NCBI RefSeq assembly: GCF_003721515.1
Contig: NZ_RJJD01000013.1
Location: 102,892 to 166,891, forward strand
Source: Rufibacter latericius
GTDB taxonomy: Bacteria > Bacteroidota > Bacteroidia > Cytophagales > Hymenobacteraceae
DNA length: 64,000 nucleotides
Direction: 5' to 3'
Of the stretch, positions 44,631 to 54,300 are shown piece after piece. Below the pieces are notes generated by a model. The model was not told the DNA's origin. It did no database searches and saw only the letters and a list, made by a program, of their open reading frames with translations. Position 1 is the first letter of the stretch, and the number at the start of each line of letters is the position of its first letter. The translations under genes and the position numbers were made by a program.

Positions 44631-45899
44631 ATGACCTCCCTTTTCGCCCTTGTTGATTGCAACAATTTCTACGCGTCCTGCGAGCGGCTCTTCAAGCCTG
44701 ACTTGGCGGAGAAGCCCATCGTTGTGCTCAGCAACAATGACGGCTGTGTGATCGCCCGCAGCAATGAGGCGAAGGCGCTCGGCATCAAGATGGGCACGCC
44801 CCTATTTGAAATCAGGGATTTATTGGAAAAAGACGGCGTGCACGTGTTCTCCAGCAACTACGAACTCTACGGCGATATGAGCAGGCGCGTGGTGCTTATC
44901 CTCTCCGAGTACTCGCCCAAGGTGGAGGTTTACTCCATAGACGAAAGTTTCCTGGACTTGGGCAACTTCCTGCACGTGGACATCCACCGGCATGCGAGGG
45001 CCATCTGGGAACGGGTGCCCAGGGCCACGGGCATACCCGTAGCGGTCGGGGTTGCAGCAACCAAGACACTGGCCAAGCTGGCCAACCGACTGGCTAAGAA
45101 ATCCAGCAAGGCTAATGGCGTATTGGTGCTCACCGAACCGGCGCACATTGAGGCGGCACTGAAGGCTACCGAGATAGGAGACGTTTGGGGCGTGGGTAGG
45201 CGCTACGCCAAGAAACTGGCAATGTATGGGGTACACACGGCCTATGACCTCACGCAGAAGACTGACAGTTTCGTGAAGAAGCACCTGACCATCGTGGGTC
45301 TGCGTACGGTGAAAGAGTTGCGCGGCGAGGCCTGTGTTGACTTGGAGATGATTCCGCCCTCAAAGCAGAACATCTGTACGTCAAGATCATTTGGCCAACC
45401 ATTGACAGATCTTTCTGATATTGAGGAGGCATTGGCCACGCATGCGGTGCGGTGCGCCACCAAACTCAGGAAGCAGAAGTCCTGCGCCGCCGCGCTCACC
45501 GTGTTCCTGGAGACCAGCCGCTTCGGGCAGGCAGGCCAGATGTACTTCAACAGCCGGACGGTGAAGCTGGACAGCCCCAGCGCCAGCGAACTGGTGATTA
45601 TGCCCGCCGCCCTGGAGGCGCTCAGGGCTATCTTCCGGAAAGGCTTCCGCTACAAGAAGACCGGCATCATCGTCACCGGCATCTGCCCCGCAGGCCAAAT
45701 CCAGGAAAGCATCTTCTCGGCCGGTACCAGGGAGCGGGACAACGGTCTGATGCAGGCCCTGGACACCCTGAGGGAGAAGTTTGGGCACGGCAAAGTCAAA
45801 TACGGGGTGCAGGGTACGGAAGGCAAATGGCAGATGCAGAGCGGCAATGTCTCCCCCTGCTACACCACGCGGCTGGATGACCTTATAAAGGCTAGGTAA
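44631..45899 (+). CDS. umuC: Y-family DNA polymerase UmuC
   Basis: A 422-residue translesion polymerase. Catalytic motifs are FALVDCNNFYASCERLF near the start and YSIDESFLDL near residue 100. The helix-hairpin-helix region includes GVAATKTLAKLANRLAKK, and the little-finger domain begins near CTSRSFGQPLTDL. Length matches UmuC (about 420). The ATG at 44631, 4 bp after umuD, was preferred over a frame starting inside umuD. It bypasses DNA lesions with low fidelity, and its presence is typical of conjugative elements. Confidence 0.94.
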   Translation: MTSLFALVDCNNFYASCERLFKPDLAEKPIVVLSNNDGCVIARSNEAKALGIKMGTPLFEIRDLLEKDGVHVFSSNYELYGDMSRRVVLILSEYSPKVEVYSIDESFLDLGNFLHVDIHRHARAIWERVPRATGIPVAVGVAATKTLAKLANRLAKKSSKANGVLVLTEPAHIEAALKATEIGDVWGVGRRYAKKLAMYGVHTAYDLTQKTDSFVKKHLTIVGLRTVKELRGEACVDLEMIPPSKQNICTSRSFGQPLTDLSDIEEALATHAVRCATKLRKQKSCAAALTVFLETSRFGQAGQMYFNSRTVKLDSPSASELVIMPAALEALRAIFRKGFRYKKTGIIVTGICPAGQIQESIFSAGTRERDNGLMQALDTLREKFGHGKVKYGVQGTEGKWQMQSGNVSPCYTTRLDDLIKAR

Positions 45900-45973
45900 G
45901 CACCTGCTTTTATCAGGCAGCAAAACAATAGGCCCTGCCCATCGTTCCTGGGTTAGAGCCTAAAACCTTTCAG

Positions 45974-46846
45974 ATGCATATACCCCTACTCCGCAGGTAC
46001 CGAAACCTCAGCATACTGTTTCTTACAGTCCTTACTTTCGCTTGTAAGGAAACAGAAGTAGTCCCCACCAAATCGCTTACCCTGGCGGATGAGCAGCTTC
46101 TGCTGGGCAACCCGAGCGGGGCCACCGCCGAGATTGGGGACGAGGACGACTACCTCATCATGCGCCCCCAGTATGCGCTTTCCTACAGCCGAGCCCGGGC
46201 CACGCCCAACTGGGTGAGCTGGCACGTGAGTCCCTACTGGCTCGGCACCTCCCCCCGGCAGGTAGATGATTTCCGGACGGATACCGACCTGCCCGAGGGC
46301 TGGTACCGCGTCAGGGCCTCCAGCTTTCAGGGCAGCGGCTTCGACCGGGGGCACAACGCACCTTCCGCCGACCGGACCCGGACGGAGGAGGACAACTCGG
46401 CCACCTTTCTGATGACCAACATCATCCCCCAGGCACCCAGGAACAACCAGGACACGTGGGGAAACCTGGAGGCCTACACCCGGGACCTGGCGCGGGAAGG
46501 CATGGAGGTGTATGTGGTCATGGGCAGCTACGGCCGGGGCGGCACCGGGGCCAACGGACCGGCCGTGACCGTGGACAACGGGCGGGTGACCGTACCGGCC
46601 CGCATCTGGAAGGTGCTGGTGGTCCTGCCTCAAGGGGAGAATGACTTGGAGCGCATAACAACCGGCACCAGGGTGATCGCCGTGGACACGCCCAACAGCA
46701 ACTCCGCCAGCCCGCAGTGGGGCACCTACCGCACGAGCGTGGATGCCATCGAGAAGGCTACCGGCTACGACCTGCTATCGGCCCTGCCACAGCAGCTGCA
46801 GAGAGTGCTGGAGGCGAAGGTGGACAATGGCCTCACCTCTCTCTAG
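45974..46846 (+). CDS. Exported DNA/RNA non-specific endonuclease (lipoprotein)
   Basis: A 290-residue nuclease of the NUC1/Serratia type. The N-terminal signal ends in a lipobox (LTFACKE, Cys about 24), so it is tethered outside the cytoplasm. The catalytic motif is FDRGHNAPSADR (residues about 124-135, His as general base), with the metal-binding Asn region in MTNIIPQAPRNNQDTWGNLE. The fold and length fit nucleases that degrade both DNA and RNA using Mg. It lies 74 bp after umuC and 26 bp before a NuiA-like inhibitor gene on the same strand. It may degrade extracellular DNA or act against other cells. Confidence 0.92.
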   Translation: MHIPLLRRYRNLSILFLTVLTFACKETEVVPTKSLTLADEQLLLGNPSGATAEIGDEDDYLIMRPQYALSYSRARATPNWVSWHVSPYWLGTSPRQVDDFRTDTDLPEGWYRVRASSFQGSGFDRGHNAPSADRTRTEEDNSATFLMTNIIPQAPRNNQDTWGNLEAYTRDLAREGMEVYVVMGSYGRGGTGANGPAVTVDNGRVTVPARIWKVLVVLPQGENDLERITTGTRVIAVDTPNSNSASPQWGTYRTSVDAIEKATGYDLLSALPQQLQRVLEAKVDNGLTSL

Positions 46847-46872
46847 AAATTTCATATACTGATACCTAAGAA

Positions 46873-47283
46873 ATGGAGAACAACGATACCCGGGGATTAT
46901 TGGAAGAGCTGCGCAGGCTTTCCGAAGGACTGTTCTATAGGAGCGAGACGGACGCGCCGCTGGAGCCGGTCTCTTTCCCAGCGCAGCAGAATGAACTCAC
47001 CTTGGAAGAAGCCGTGGCTCTGTCCGGTCAGCCGGAGGGCACGAAGGCCGAGGTAGTGGACTTGGACTGGTTCCTGCGCCACATGGTACGCGAGCCGGAG
47101 GATGCGTTGGAGGAGGAAAAAAAGCAGGCGCAGGGTTTCCGGGAGCTGAAGGCGTTCCTGGAGAGCCAGCTTTCAGGGATACGGGTCTACCGTATAGGGG
47201 ATAGAAGGATTACGGCCCTGGTGCTGGGGAATGCGCCCGGCGCTGGGTTCGCGGGCCTGAAGACGTTTCTGGTGGAGACCTGA
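46873..47283 (+). CDS. NuiA-type nuclease inhibitor
   Basis: A 136-residue protein matching the nuclease A inhibitor (NuiA) family: LLEELRRLSEGLFYRSETDAP near the start, EAVALSGQPEG, DLDWFLRHMV, then FRELKAFLESQLSGIRVYRI and ending AGLKTFLVET. NuiA of Anabaena blocks the sugar-non-specific NucA nuclease, which is of the same DRGH type as the product encoded just upstream. There is no signal peptide, so it acts in the cytoplasm, protecting the producer from unexported or incoming enzyme. The pairing with a neighbouring nuclease is strong context, and the family match rests on pattern memory. Confidence 0.85.
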   Translation: MENNDTRGLLEELRRLSEGLFYRSETDAPLEPVSFPAQQNELTLEEAVALSGQPEGTKAEVVDLDWFLRHMVREPEDALEEEKKQAQGFRELKAFLESQLSGIRVYRIGDRRITALVLGNAPGAGFAGLKTFLVET

Positions 47284-47306
47284 GGCAGGTGTCTAAGATG
47301 GACTCC

Positions 47307-48005
47307 TTACCCGAACAAGCCTCCCTGCCAGGCCATCGGCTGCAGAATCTCCGGAGTATCGTTCTTTGGTGAGTTCACCAGAGTGGAGACCGGGTAGGCT
47401 TTCATCTCCTCGTCCGGGTAGGGCTTGAGCAGTTCGGCCAGCAGTTTGATGTCATCGGTGCCTGAGAGCCAGATGCGCTCCTCCTCGGGGTGCAGGATGA
47501 CCGGCATGCGGTTGTGAATGCCTGCCATCAATTCGTTGGGTTCCGTGGTGATGACGGTGAAGGTGTGCAGCACCTCGCCCGTACTGCGGTCAACCCACGC
47601 GTCCCAAAGACCCGCGAACGTGAACAGCTGCTCATTCCTCAGCAGTATGCGGTAAGGGGTCTTGGTCTTGCCCACCCTCTTCCACTCATAGAACGAGTCC
47701 GCCGGAATGAGGCACCGTTTGCTTCCAATGAGCTTCCTGAAGGAGGGCTTCTCCAGGATGGTTTCCATACGGGCGTTGATGGGCCTCAAGCCAAGCTCCT
47801 TTTCCCTAGCCCAGCTGGGCAGCAGCCCCCAGGAGAAGTGCTGCACCTTATCGGGTTCCTGGCTGGTGATCACCGGCAGGAGCTGGGTAGGGGCGGCGTT
47901 GTAGCGGGCCTCTTTCTGGTACTTGGCCAACACCTCCGCTACGGAGCCTTTCTGCCCGGCTACGGCTTTCTTCTTCTTGGGGATTACTGAGTAACGGCCG
48001 CACAT
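47307..48005 (-). CDS. SRAP-domain protein (HMCES/YedK-like)
   Basis: A 232-residue SOS-response-associated peptidase domain protein. Cys 2 is exposed after removal of Met (MCGRYSV) and forms the DNA-protein crosslink. Other family residues are in YNAAPTQLLPV (Asn), DSFYEWKR (Glu) and GIHNRMPVILHPEE (His). SRAP proteins shield abasic sites in single-stranded DNA. It is convergent with the NuiA gene (24 bp apart) and close to umuDC, which fits a DNA-damage block on a mobile element. Confidence 0.94.
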   Translation of the reverse strand: MCGRYSVIPKKKKAVAGQKGSVAEVLAKYQKEARYNAAPTQLLPVITSQEPDKVQHFSWGLLPSWAREKELGLRPINARMETILEKPSFRKLIGSKRCLIPADSFYEWKRVGKTKTPYRILLRNEQLFTFAGLWDAWVDRSTGEVLHTFTVITTEPNELMAGIHNRMPVILHPEEERIWLSGTDDIKLLAELLKPYPDEEMKAYPVSTLVNSPKNDTPEILQPMAWQGGLFG

Positions 48006-48501
48006 AGAACCTGTTTTTGGTTACTGAACAAACGGAAAAGCCAAGCTACTAAGACATGGGCTAATGTCAAACCTCAGGCTGTCAACTGTTCTACCTTTGT
48101 TGGCTCTTCTCCTTCTTTCTGACCCTAAGATAAAGCACCCAATCTCTCAGAAGCTGAATGCAAGCTTATATAGAATTATATGTTAAACTTAGACTGAAAT
48201 TGTATCTTAAATAGCTATAGCTTATGGTGATACAAACTGGAGGTAAAATTTTATAGCTGCATTGCGCCTGTTGGGGCTTCTTCTGGGAAATACTTTTTTT
48301 GACACAGAAACTCACCGGCCAAATTATAAATCACGCCTCTTAATTGCTATATTCAATGCGCTCGGGGATTGAGCTATGTCTTGGAAGCTCTCTTTCTTGG
48401 TCGGGAGCTGAATCAGGATCAATTGCAGTCGGATCCGGCAGACTCAGCTGTATGCTTTGTCCGAGAATGTAAATCAAAATACCTATAACAAATCTTATCC
48501 T
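48006..48501. other. AT-rich intergenic stretch
   Basis: About 500 bp with no gene, AT-rich compared with its surroundings, carrying the promoters of the SRAP gene (left) and of the 48502-50537 pair (right). An in-frame ATG at 48457 was rejected as the start of the next gene. Confidence 0.5.
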
Positions 48502-48903
48502 ATGGAACCCATCACGACAGGAGCTGTCATAATGATCGTCAACTATCTGGCAGGGAAAGCCTTCGACAAAGCCTTTGACACAGCCACAGAGGAATTTGCC
48601 AAGGAGGGCGTCTCCTGGTTGAAATCTATTTTCTTCAAAAGGGACGGTAGCCCGAAGCAGGAGTTGGAAGACCTGCAGAATAACCCGGATGATGAACTCA
48701 ACAAAGAGTCTGCGGTACTGGCGATCAGGAAGGGGCTAAGGGCGGAACCCCACGCCGAGGAATGGGTGCAATATATCGCCGAGGCGATCAGGAGAAAAGA
48801 GGCAGGTTCCTCTCAGTACACGGTAGTAAACCAATCCAAGAACGTCAGCACCGCACCAATCAAAGCAGGCGGCAACGTCACCTTGGGCGACAACAACGGC
48901 TGA
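48502..48903 (+). CDS. Helical protein with C-terminal SKNV-API-GD motif (gene 1 of pair)
   Basis: A 133-residue protein starting at MEPITTGAVIMIVNYLAG. The N-terminal half is helical, possibly with a membrane-associating first helix (TGAVIMIVNYLAGKAFDKAF), followed by a helical body to about residue 105. The C-terminus carries QSKNVSTAPIKAGGNVTLGD, a motif type seen at the ends of small effector-associated proteins and TPR/STAND proteins in Bacteroidetes (recalled, not searched). The same motif opens the next protein. The stop codon overlaps the next start (tgATG at 48901-48905), so the two are translated together. No enzyme motif is visible. Confidence 0.65.
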   Translation: MEPITTGAVIMIVNYLAGKAFDKAFDTATEEFAKEGVSWLKSIFFKRDGSPKQELEDLQNNPDDELNKESAVLAIRKGLRAEPHAEEWVQYIAEAIRRKEAGSSQYTVVNQSKNVSTAPIKAGGNVTLGDNNG

Positions 48904-50537
48904 TGGTTATGGAAACCAACTTCAGCAAGAACGTCGCCAACGCCCCCATCTATGCCGGAGTGTCTGCCATCATCGGGGACGGAAACACGGTCATCAACCT
49001 TAAGGAAGCCGGCATATATAAGGAGCTTGAGGCAGAGTTAGCGCAATTGGATAAACAATGCCAGATAACAAGGGAAAGAATTGCAAAATACTCAACAGAC
49101 GGGAGTTTCAAGGAGGAATTGCATAGGCTTGAGGAGAGGCGTACCGCTGCTGAAGAAGAGCTAGCCGCACTAAAGAGAGAGGTGATTAAACTAGCCGAGA
49201 GCTTCAGCATGGCACGTTCCACCGAACGTCTGATGTTGGCTATGTCCTACGTTGAAGCCGGAGACTTCCGAAAGGCAAGCGAGGTCTTGGAGGAAAGGAA
49301 AATGGTCAGCGAACTGGATGCTTTGTTGGAAGAACAGGAAAGGCTAAGGCAGAGGAAGGAAGGCAATGCGAAGCTGCTGCGGGACAAGGCAAGCGAGTTC
49401 CTCATCAAAGCCCAACTCACGAACTTGGACTTCAAGCTTCCCAACCGATTCCAGAAGGCAAAGGAATTGTATAGAAAGTCCCTGTCCGCGGAGAGGAACA
49501 GCAAAAACCTCTTCGACTTCGCCCTATTCCTGCAGGAGCATAATGAACTTAACGAGGCGAGGGCCCTATACCAGGAGGCTCTGGAGCAATTAAGGGAGCT
49601 GGCGAAATCAGACCCTAGTGCTTACTGCCCCAAAATCGGGGATACCCTAAACAACTTGGGGAACCTGCTGGTTAAAAACAACCAACCCGATGAAGCAGAG
49701 TTAGCCTATAGGGAGGCTCTAGACGTTCGGGAGGACCTCGCAAAGGAAAACCAAGAACTTTTGCCAAGATTGGCTGAGTCGCTCAATAACTACGGGAATT
49801 TCCTAGAGGAGAATGGGAAGCTGCCGGAAGCGGAGCGGTCCTACAGGAAATCGCTAGAAATAAGGAGGGAACTAGCCGCTAATGCCCCGGATACCTACCT
49901 GCCAAGGGTAGCCGAGACCCTTAATGGGCTAGGCTTGCTGTTTGTATCAAAAGGGGAGCCCGGAAAGGCAGACGAGGCTTTCAGGGAGGCAATAGACCTA
50001 TACGTCCAATACATGGATGCAATACCTAGCCTAATGTCAAATATGGCGGGAACTCTAGTCAACCTCGGCAACTTATTGACAGACCATAGGAAATTCGAGC
50101 CGGCAAGGCTGATTTTCGATTCGGCGATAGAGGCGTGCCAAGAGCTGGTAAGCCGCAACCGGCAGACACACCTGCCACTCTTGGTTACCACCCTTTTGGG
50201 CCAGATGCGTCTTTTTATTGGGGAATTTAACCTAATTGAAGCCGAAAAAGCAGGATTGTCTGCCATCAATAACTGCAGAGAGCTTGCCGGGCAGGCTCCG
50301 CAGGCCTTCCTGCCCCAACTGGCGGTGATCGCCAAAAACATGAGTGGGTTTTACCTTAACTATGCGGTGGATAGGGGAAAGTCATTGGCTTACGCCCAAG
50401 AGGCCGCTCGATCTGCCCTTCCCTTCGAAAATACGATGGCCATTTGCAAGAAAACAATTGGGAATATAGCAACGATCGTTGATTACTGGGGGATAGATGC
50501 CGGATCATTCTTGAGTGAGTGTAGAGTTAGCGAGTAA
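48903..50537 (+). CDS. TPR protein with N-terminal SKNV-API-GD motif (gene 2 of pair)
   Basis: A 544-residue cytoplasmic protein. Residues about 5-28 carry NFSKNVANAPIYAGVSAIIG and DGNTVINL, a near copy of the end of the upstream protein. Residues 33-105 form a coiled coil (ELEAELAQLDKQCQ, HRLEERRTAAEEELAALK). Residues 160-480 hold about seven tetratricopeptide units with the kinesin-light-chain-like pattern DTLNNLGNLL...EAE.AYREAL..R. The last 60 residues are plain helical. I see no nuclease, TIR, protease or ATPase motif. An ATG 6 bp downstream is an alternative start. It is translationally coupled to 48502-48903. Confidence 0.75.
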   Translation: MVMETNFSKNVANAPIYAGVSAIIGDGNTVINLKEAGIYKELEAELAQLDKQCQITRERIAKYSTDGSFKEELHRLEERRTAAEEELAALKREVIKLAESFSMARSTERLMLAMSYVEAGDFRKASEVLEERKMVSELDALLEEQERLRQRKEGNAKLLRDKASEFLIKAQLTNLDFKLPNRFQKAKELYRKSLSAERNSKNLFDFALFLQEHNELNEARALYQEALEQLRELAKSDPSAYCPKIGDTLNNLGNLLVKNNQPDEAELAYREALDVREDLAKENQELLPRLAESLNNYGNFLEENGKLPEAERSYRKSLEIRRELAANAPDTYLPRVAETLNGLGLLFVSKGEPGKADEAFREAIDLYVQYMDAIPSLMSNMAGTLVNLGNLLTDHRKFEPARLIFDSAIEACQELVSRNRQTHLPLLVTTLLGQMRLFIGEFNLIEAEKAGLSAINNCRELAGQAPQAFLPQLAVIAKNMSGFYLNYAVDRGKSLAYAQEAARSALPFENTMAICKKTIGNIATIVDYWGIDAGSFLSECRVSE

Positions 50538-50691
50538 TCGTAAGGATTAGGTTAGACCTGACACTATCTCCCTGAAGTCTCCGTGAAATTTCGTATCTTC
50601 AGGTATAGGCTGGTAGTCTATATCAGGTTGGTGATACATGTGTCTGTACCAGCCACCCCCGGATCCCACCCTTTTACATCCCCTATAACGC

Positions 50692-51031
50692 ATGAGCATC
50701 CCCGCCTCGGACATCTCCAGCATCCTGACCGTGCAGCATCGTATCCTCAAGGAACTCAAGAAGAAGACAGGGCTTTGGCAGCGTGACTGGGAGGTGCTGT
50801 GCGCCTGCCAGCGGCTCTCCCTGGCCAAGCACCCCTTCACAGCCTCCAAGGTGGACGCCTATCTTTCCGGTGCCTATTTCCTGCCCAGTTTATACTATTC
50901 CAATTAACGCCTTGCTAGAAAAGGGTTACATCCGGGTAGTGGTGGAAGGAAAGCCATCCCGGCCGGAATCCTACGAGATGACCTATGGGGGGACGGTACT
51001 TGTGATGAGATGCGGCGCCTTTGGGAGGTGA
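50692..51031 (+). pseudogene. Frameshifted winged-helix (MarR-like) protein
   Basis: The frame from ATG 50692 reads LTVQHRILKELKKKTGLWQR, VLCACQRLSLAKHPF, AYLSGAYFLPSLYYSN and stops near 50907. The neighbouring frame continues without a gap in sense: INALLEKGYIRVVVEGKPSR, then YEMTYGGTVLVMRC, ending at 51031. One inserted A in ccaatt near 50905 explains the break. Joined, it has a winged helix-turn-helix layout like MarR-type regulators. It may be broken or a single base-calling error; the latter is possible because everything else reads cleanly. Confidence 0.6.
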
Positions 51032-51302
51032 GGGATAAGGAACTGTCTGGAACGCAGATTAGAAAGGTATGGTAAAGATTAGATGCCATATCGGAATAGA
51101 AGTAGTTCTTTTCCCCATATTAAGCAAGTAGTGATCATTGGTATAAGGCCTATCATAAAAATAGATGAAGGAAGGCAGAGGCTGAAAAAAAATTAAAATA
51201 AATTTAAATATATCAATAATTAATTTTACTATAATACGCAATTTTATAACTTGATCAAATAATATTCATAATATTAAATATAAAATCTAATAATGTTAAG
51301 TA

Positions 51303-54300
51303 ATGGGAAAACTCTATAGCACTGCAACTTTATACGGTTTTTTTCTTCTAAGGAAAAACAAGAGATGGACTTGCCCTATTCTGCTTAAGGCAGGTTTGTT
51401 TATTAGTATGTTCTGGGGGATGCTGGCTCATAACTTGCTATTTGCGAAAGAAATGGCTTCGGAGAGATATTCTTACACTAATGTTTTACGCACCACAATT
51501 CCAAAGATGTACAAAAGCAGAATAGGGATACGGGTTGTAAGTGGCGGTTCAAACTATACCCCCTTGGATGTTGCGGCCATAGAGACAAAGATCGGCAAGA
51601 AGGTGTTAAGTGTCGCTGAAGGGGGAGCATATTATTCAATGTATTATGAAGGGCCTTCCTACCATTCACTTGCGCTTGCGGCAGATGGAACTGTTTACGC
51701 TTGGGGCGATAACGCTCATGGCCAATTAGGCACCGGTACCCACGAGCCTTCTGCCGTACCCATTCAAGTACCTGGGCTGACCGGGGTAAAAGCCATTGCC
51801 GCCGGTTATTATCACTCTCTCGCGATTGGGGCTGATGACATGGTCTACGGTTGGGGAAGTGATGGTTACGGCCAATTAAGCAGCGATGGGCAAATCGAAA
51901 TTTTGAAACCAGTGCCGGTCCCGGGATTGGGAAAAGTGAAGGCCATTGACTGTGGAAGCTTTTTTTCACTTGCCTTAGACATGGGCGGCGTTGTTTTCAC
52001 GTGGGGGGACGGGGCACAACCTGAGCTAGGGTCTTTCCAGGACAGTGACGCAAGCCTGAGGCCATTATTTTCAGGAGCAAAGGCTATTTCGGCAACCGCT
52101 TGGGGCGGTACAGCAATAGGGCTAGATGATAAGGTATATGGGTGGGGCTACTTCAGTCTCGCTGGAACCGACCTGCCTCCTTGGTGGTCTGGGAAGAATC
52201 CCCAATACCGCTTTGCCTACCCTGTAGAGGTGCAAGGGATAATAGGGGCTAAGGCGATCAACGGTATCATTGCCCTCGGGAAAGACGATAAGGTTTACAA
52301 CTGTAATTGTGCTTTAGAATTCAACCAGGAGTTGGCGTGCCCGGCTGAAGAAATTCCTGGGCCATTCCCCGCTACCTGCGTGAACCCCGTCGTTTCCTTC
52401 ACTGCCACTCCCGCCGTATTGAATTCTGTCACCTCATTCACGGATCATTCCACGAATGTCGTCCCTGATGCAGTCTACAGCTGGGATTTCAACGGAGACG
52501 GCATATCAGATAGCAATACTAGAGGGAATACAACCTATACATATAAAAGTGTGGGCACACATACAGCAAAACTAACTGTGTCAAATGGCATATGTGAGCA
52601 AAGCCACACCATAAAAATGCAGGTTCAATCCAGTTTGATGGTTGCCCTGACTTCACCCTCCGCTGGAGGCACGTTCTCTGGACCTGCAACAATTGCCATC
52701 TCCGCCGCTGCCACGGATGCAGATGGCACCATTGCCAAGGTGGAGTTTTTCCAGGGAACCACCAAGCTTGGGGAGGACCTGACAACCCCTTATTACTACG
52801 ACTGGGATGGGGTAGCCCCCGGTTCCTATATCCTTAGCGCCAAGGCTACCGACAACTCAGGCAATACTGTAACCTCGGTTCCTGTTCCAGTTTCGGTAAA
52901 GCCAACCAGCCTCGCGGGCACCCAGTGGAATTACGCTTTCGGGGGCTCAGGAAGCGACAACCACAGTGTCACCTTGAGGACCTCTGACGGGGGGTATATA
53001 CTTGGGGGGACTTCCTCTTCCCCAATAAGCGGTGACATGACTGAGTCCGGCCGTGGGGGCAGGGACTTCTGGGTAGTGAAGGTGAGCAGCGCAGGCGTGA
53101 AGCTATGGGATCGGCGGTTCGGGGGCTCCGCGGACGAAGAACTCAACTCCCTGATCGAGACCTCAGACGGAGGCTATCTTCTGGGTGGGTACTCCTCTTC
53201 TGGCATCAGCGGCGACAAGACCGAGGTCGGTCGCGGGGGCAGGGACTTCTGGGTTGTGAAAATTGGAAATACCGGGAGCAAGCAGTGGGACCGCCGCTTC
53301 GGGGGCTCGGCCGACGATGAGCTTCGCGCCCTGACTAAGACAACTGATGGAGGGTACCTACTGGCGGGCACATCTTTCTCAGGGGCAGGCGGCGATAAAA
53401 TGGAGGTCAGCCGCGGGGGAGCAGACTACTGGGCAGTTAAGATAAACAGCACCGGCACCAAGCTTTGGAACAAGCGCTTTGGGGGTTCCGCCAATGATGT
53501 GCTGTCCTCGGTGGTGGAAGCTCTAGACGGGACCTTTCTTTTAGCGGGCACCTCCGCTTCTGGTATTACTGGTGACAGAAAGCAGGCTAGTCAGGGCGGC
53601 ACTGATTACTGGGTAGTAAAGATGAACGGATCGGGTACCAAGCAATGGGACAGACGTTTCGGGGGCTCAGTCGATGATGAGCTTTACTCCCTTGCCATTA
53701 CCCCGGAAGGTGGTTACCTGCTAGGCGGACGGTCCTTCTCTGGTATAAGTGGGGACAAGTCGCAGGCCAGCCAAGGGGGAAGTGACTTCTGGCTCTTGAA
53801 GATGGGAAGTGGGGGTGACAAGCTGTGGGACAAAGGCTACGGTGGAACGGCCAACGACGAACTGCGGTCCGTGGCCCTGTCCAGCGACGGCGGATATCTG
53901 CTGGCCGGCACCTCAGCCTCGGGCGTAGGCGGAGGCAAGAGTGAGGAAAGCCGGGGAGGCAGCGACTATTGGGCAGTTAAGGTTACCGGGGTCGGGAGCA
54001 AGCAATGGGATCGGCGGTTCGGGGGGGCGGCTGACGATGAGCTCAGGACCGTTTTGCAGACCTCAGACGAAGGTTACGTATTGACGGGGCTCTCAGGCTC
54101 GGGAATAGGAGGTGACCGGACCCAATCAAGTCAGGGGATGGCAGACTTCTGGGCTGTGAAGATAACGTCAACTGGGATCAATCAACCACCCGTGGTTAGC
54201 CTTACATTGTCCTTAAATGGAACCACTTTCACGGCACCAGCCACTATACCGCTCAACGCCACCGCCAGTGATGTTGATGGCACCATTACCAAGGTGGAGT

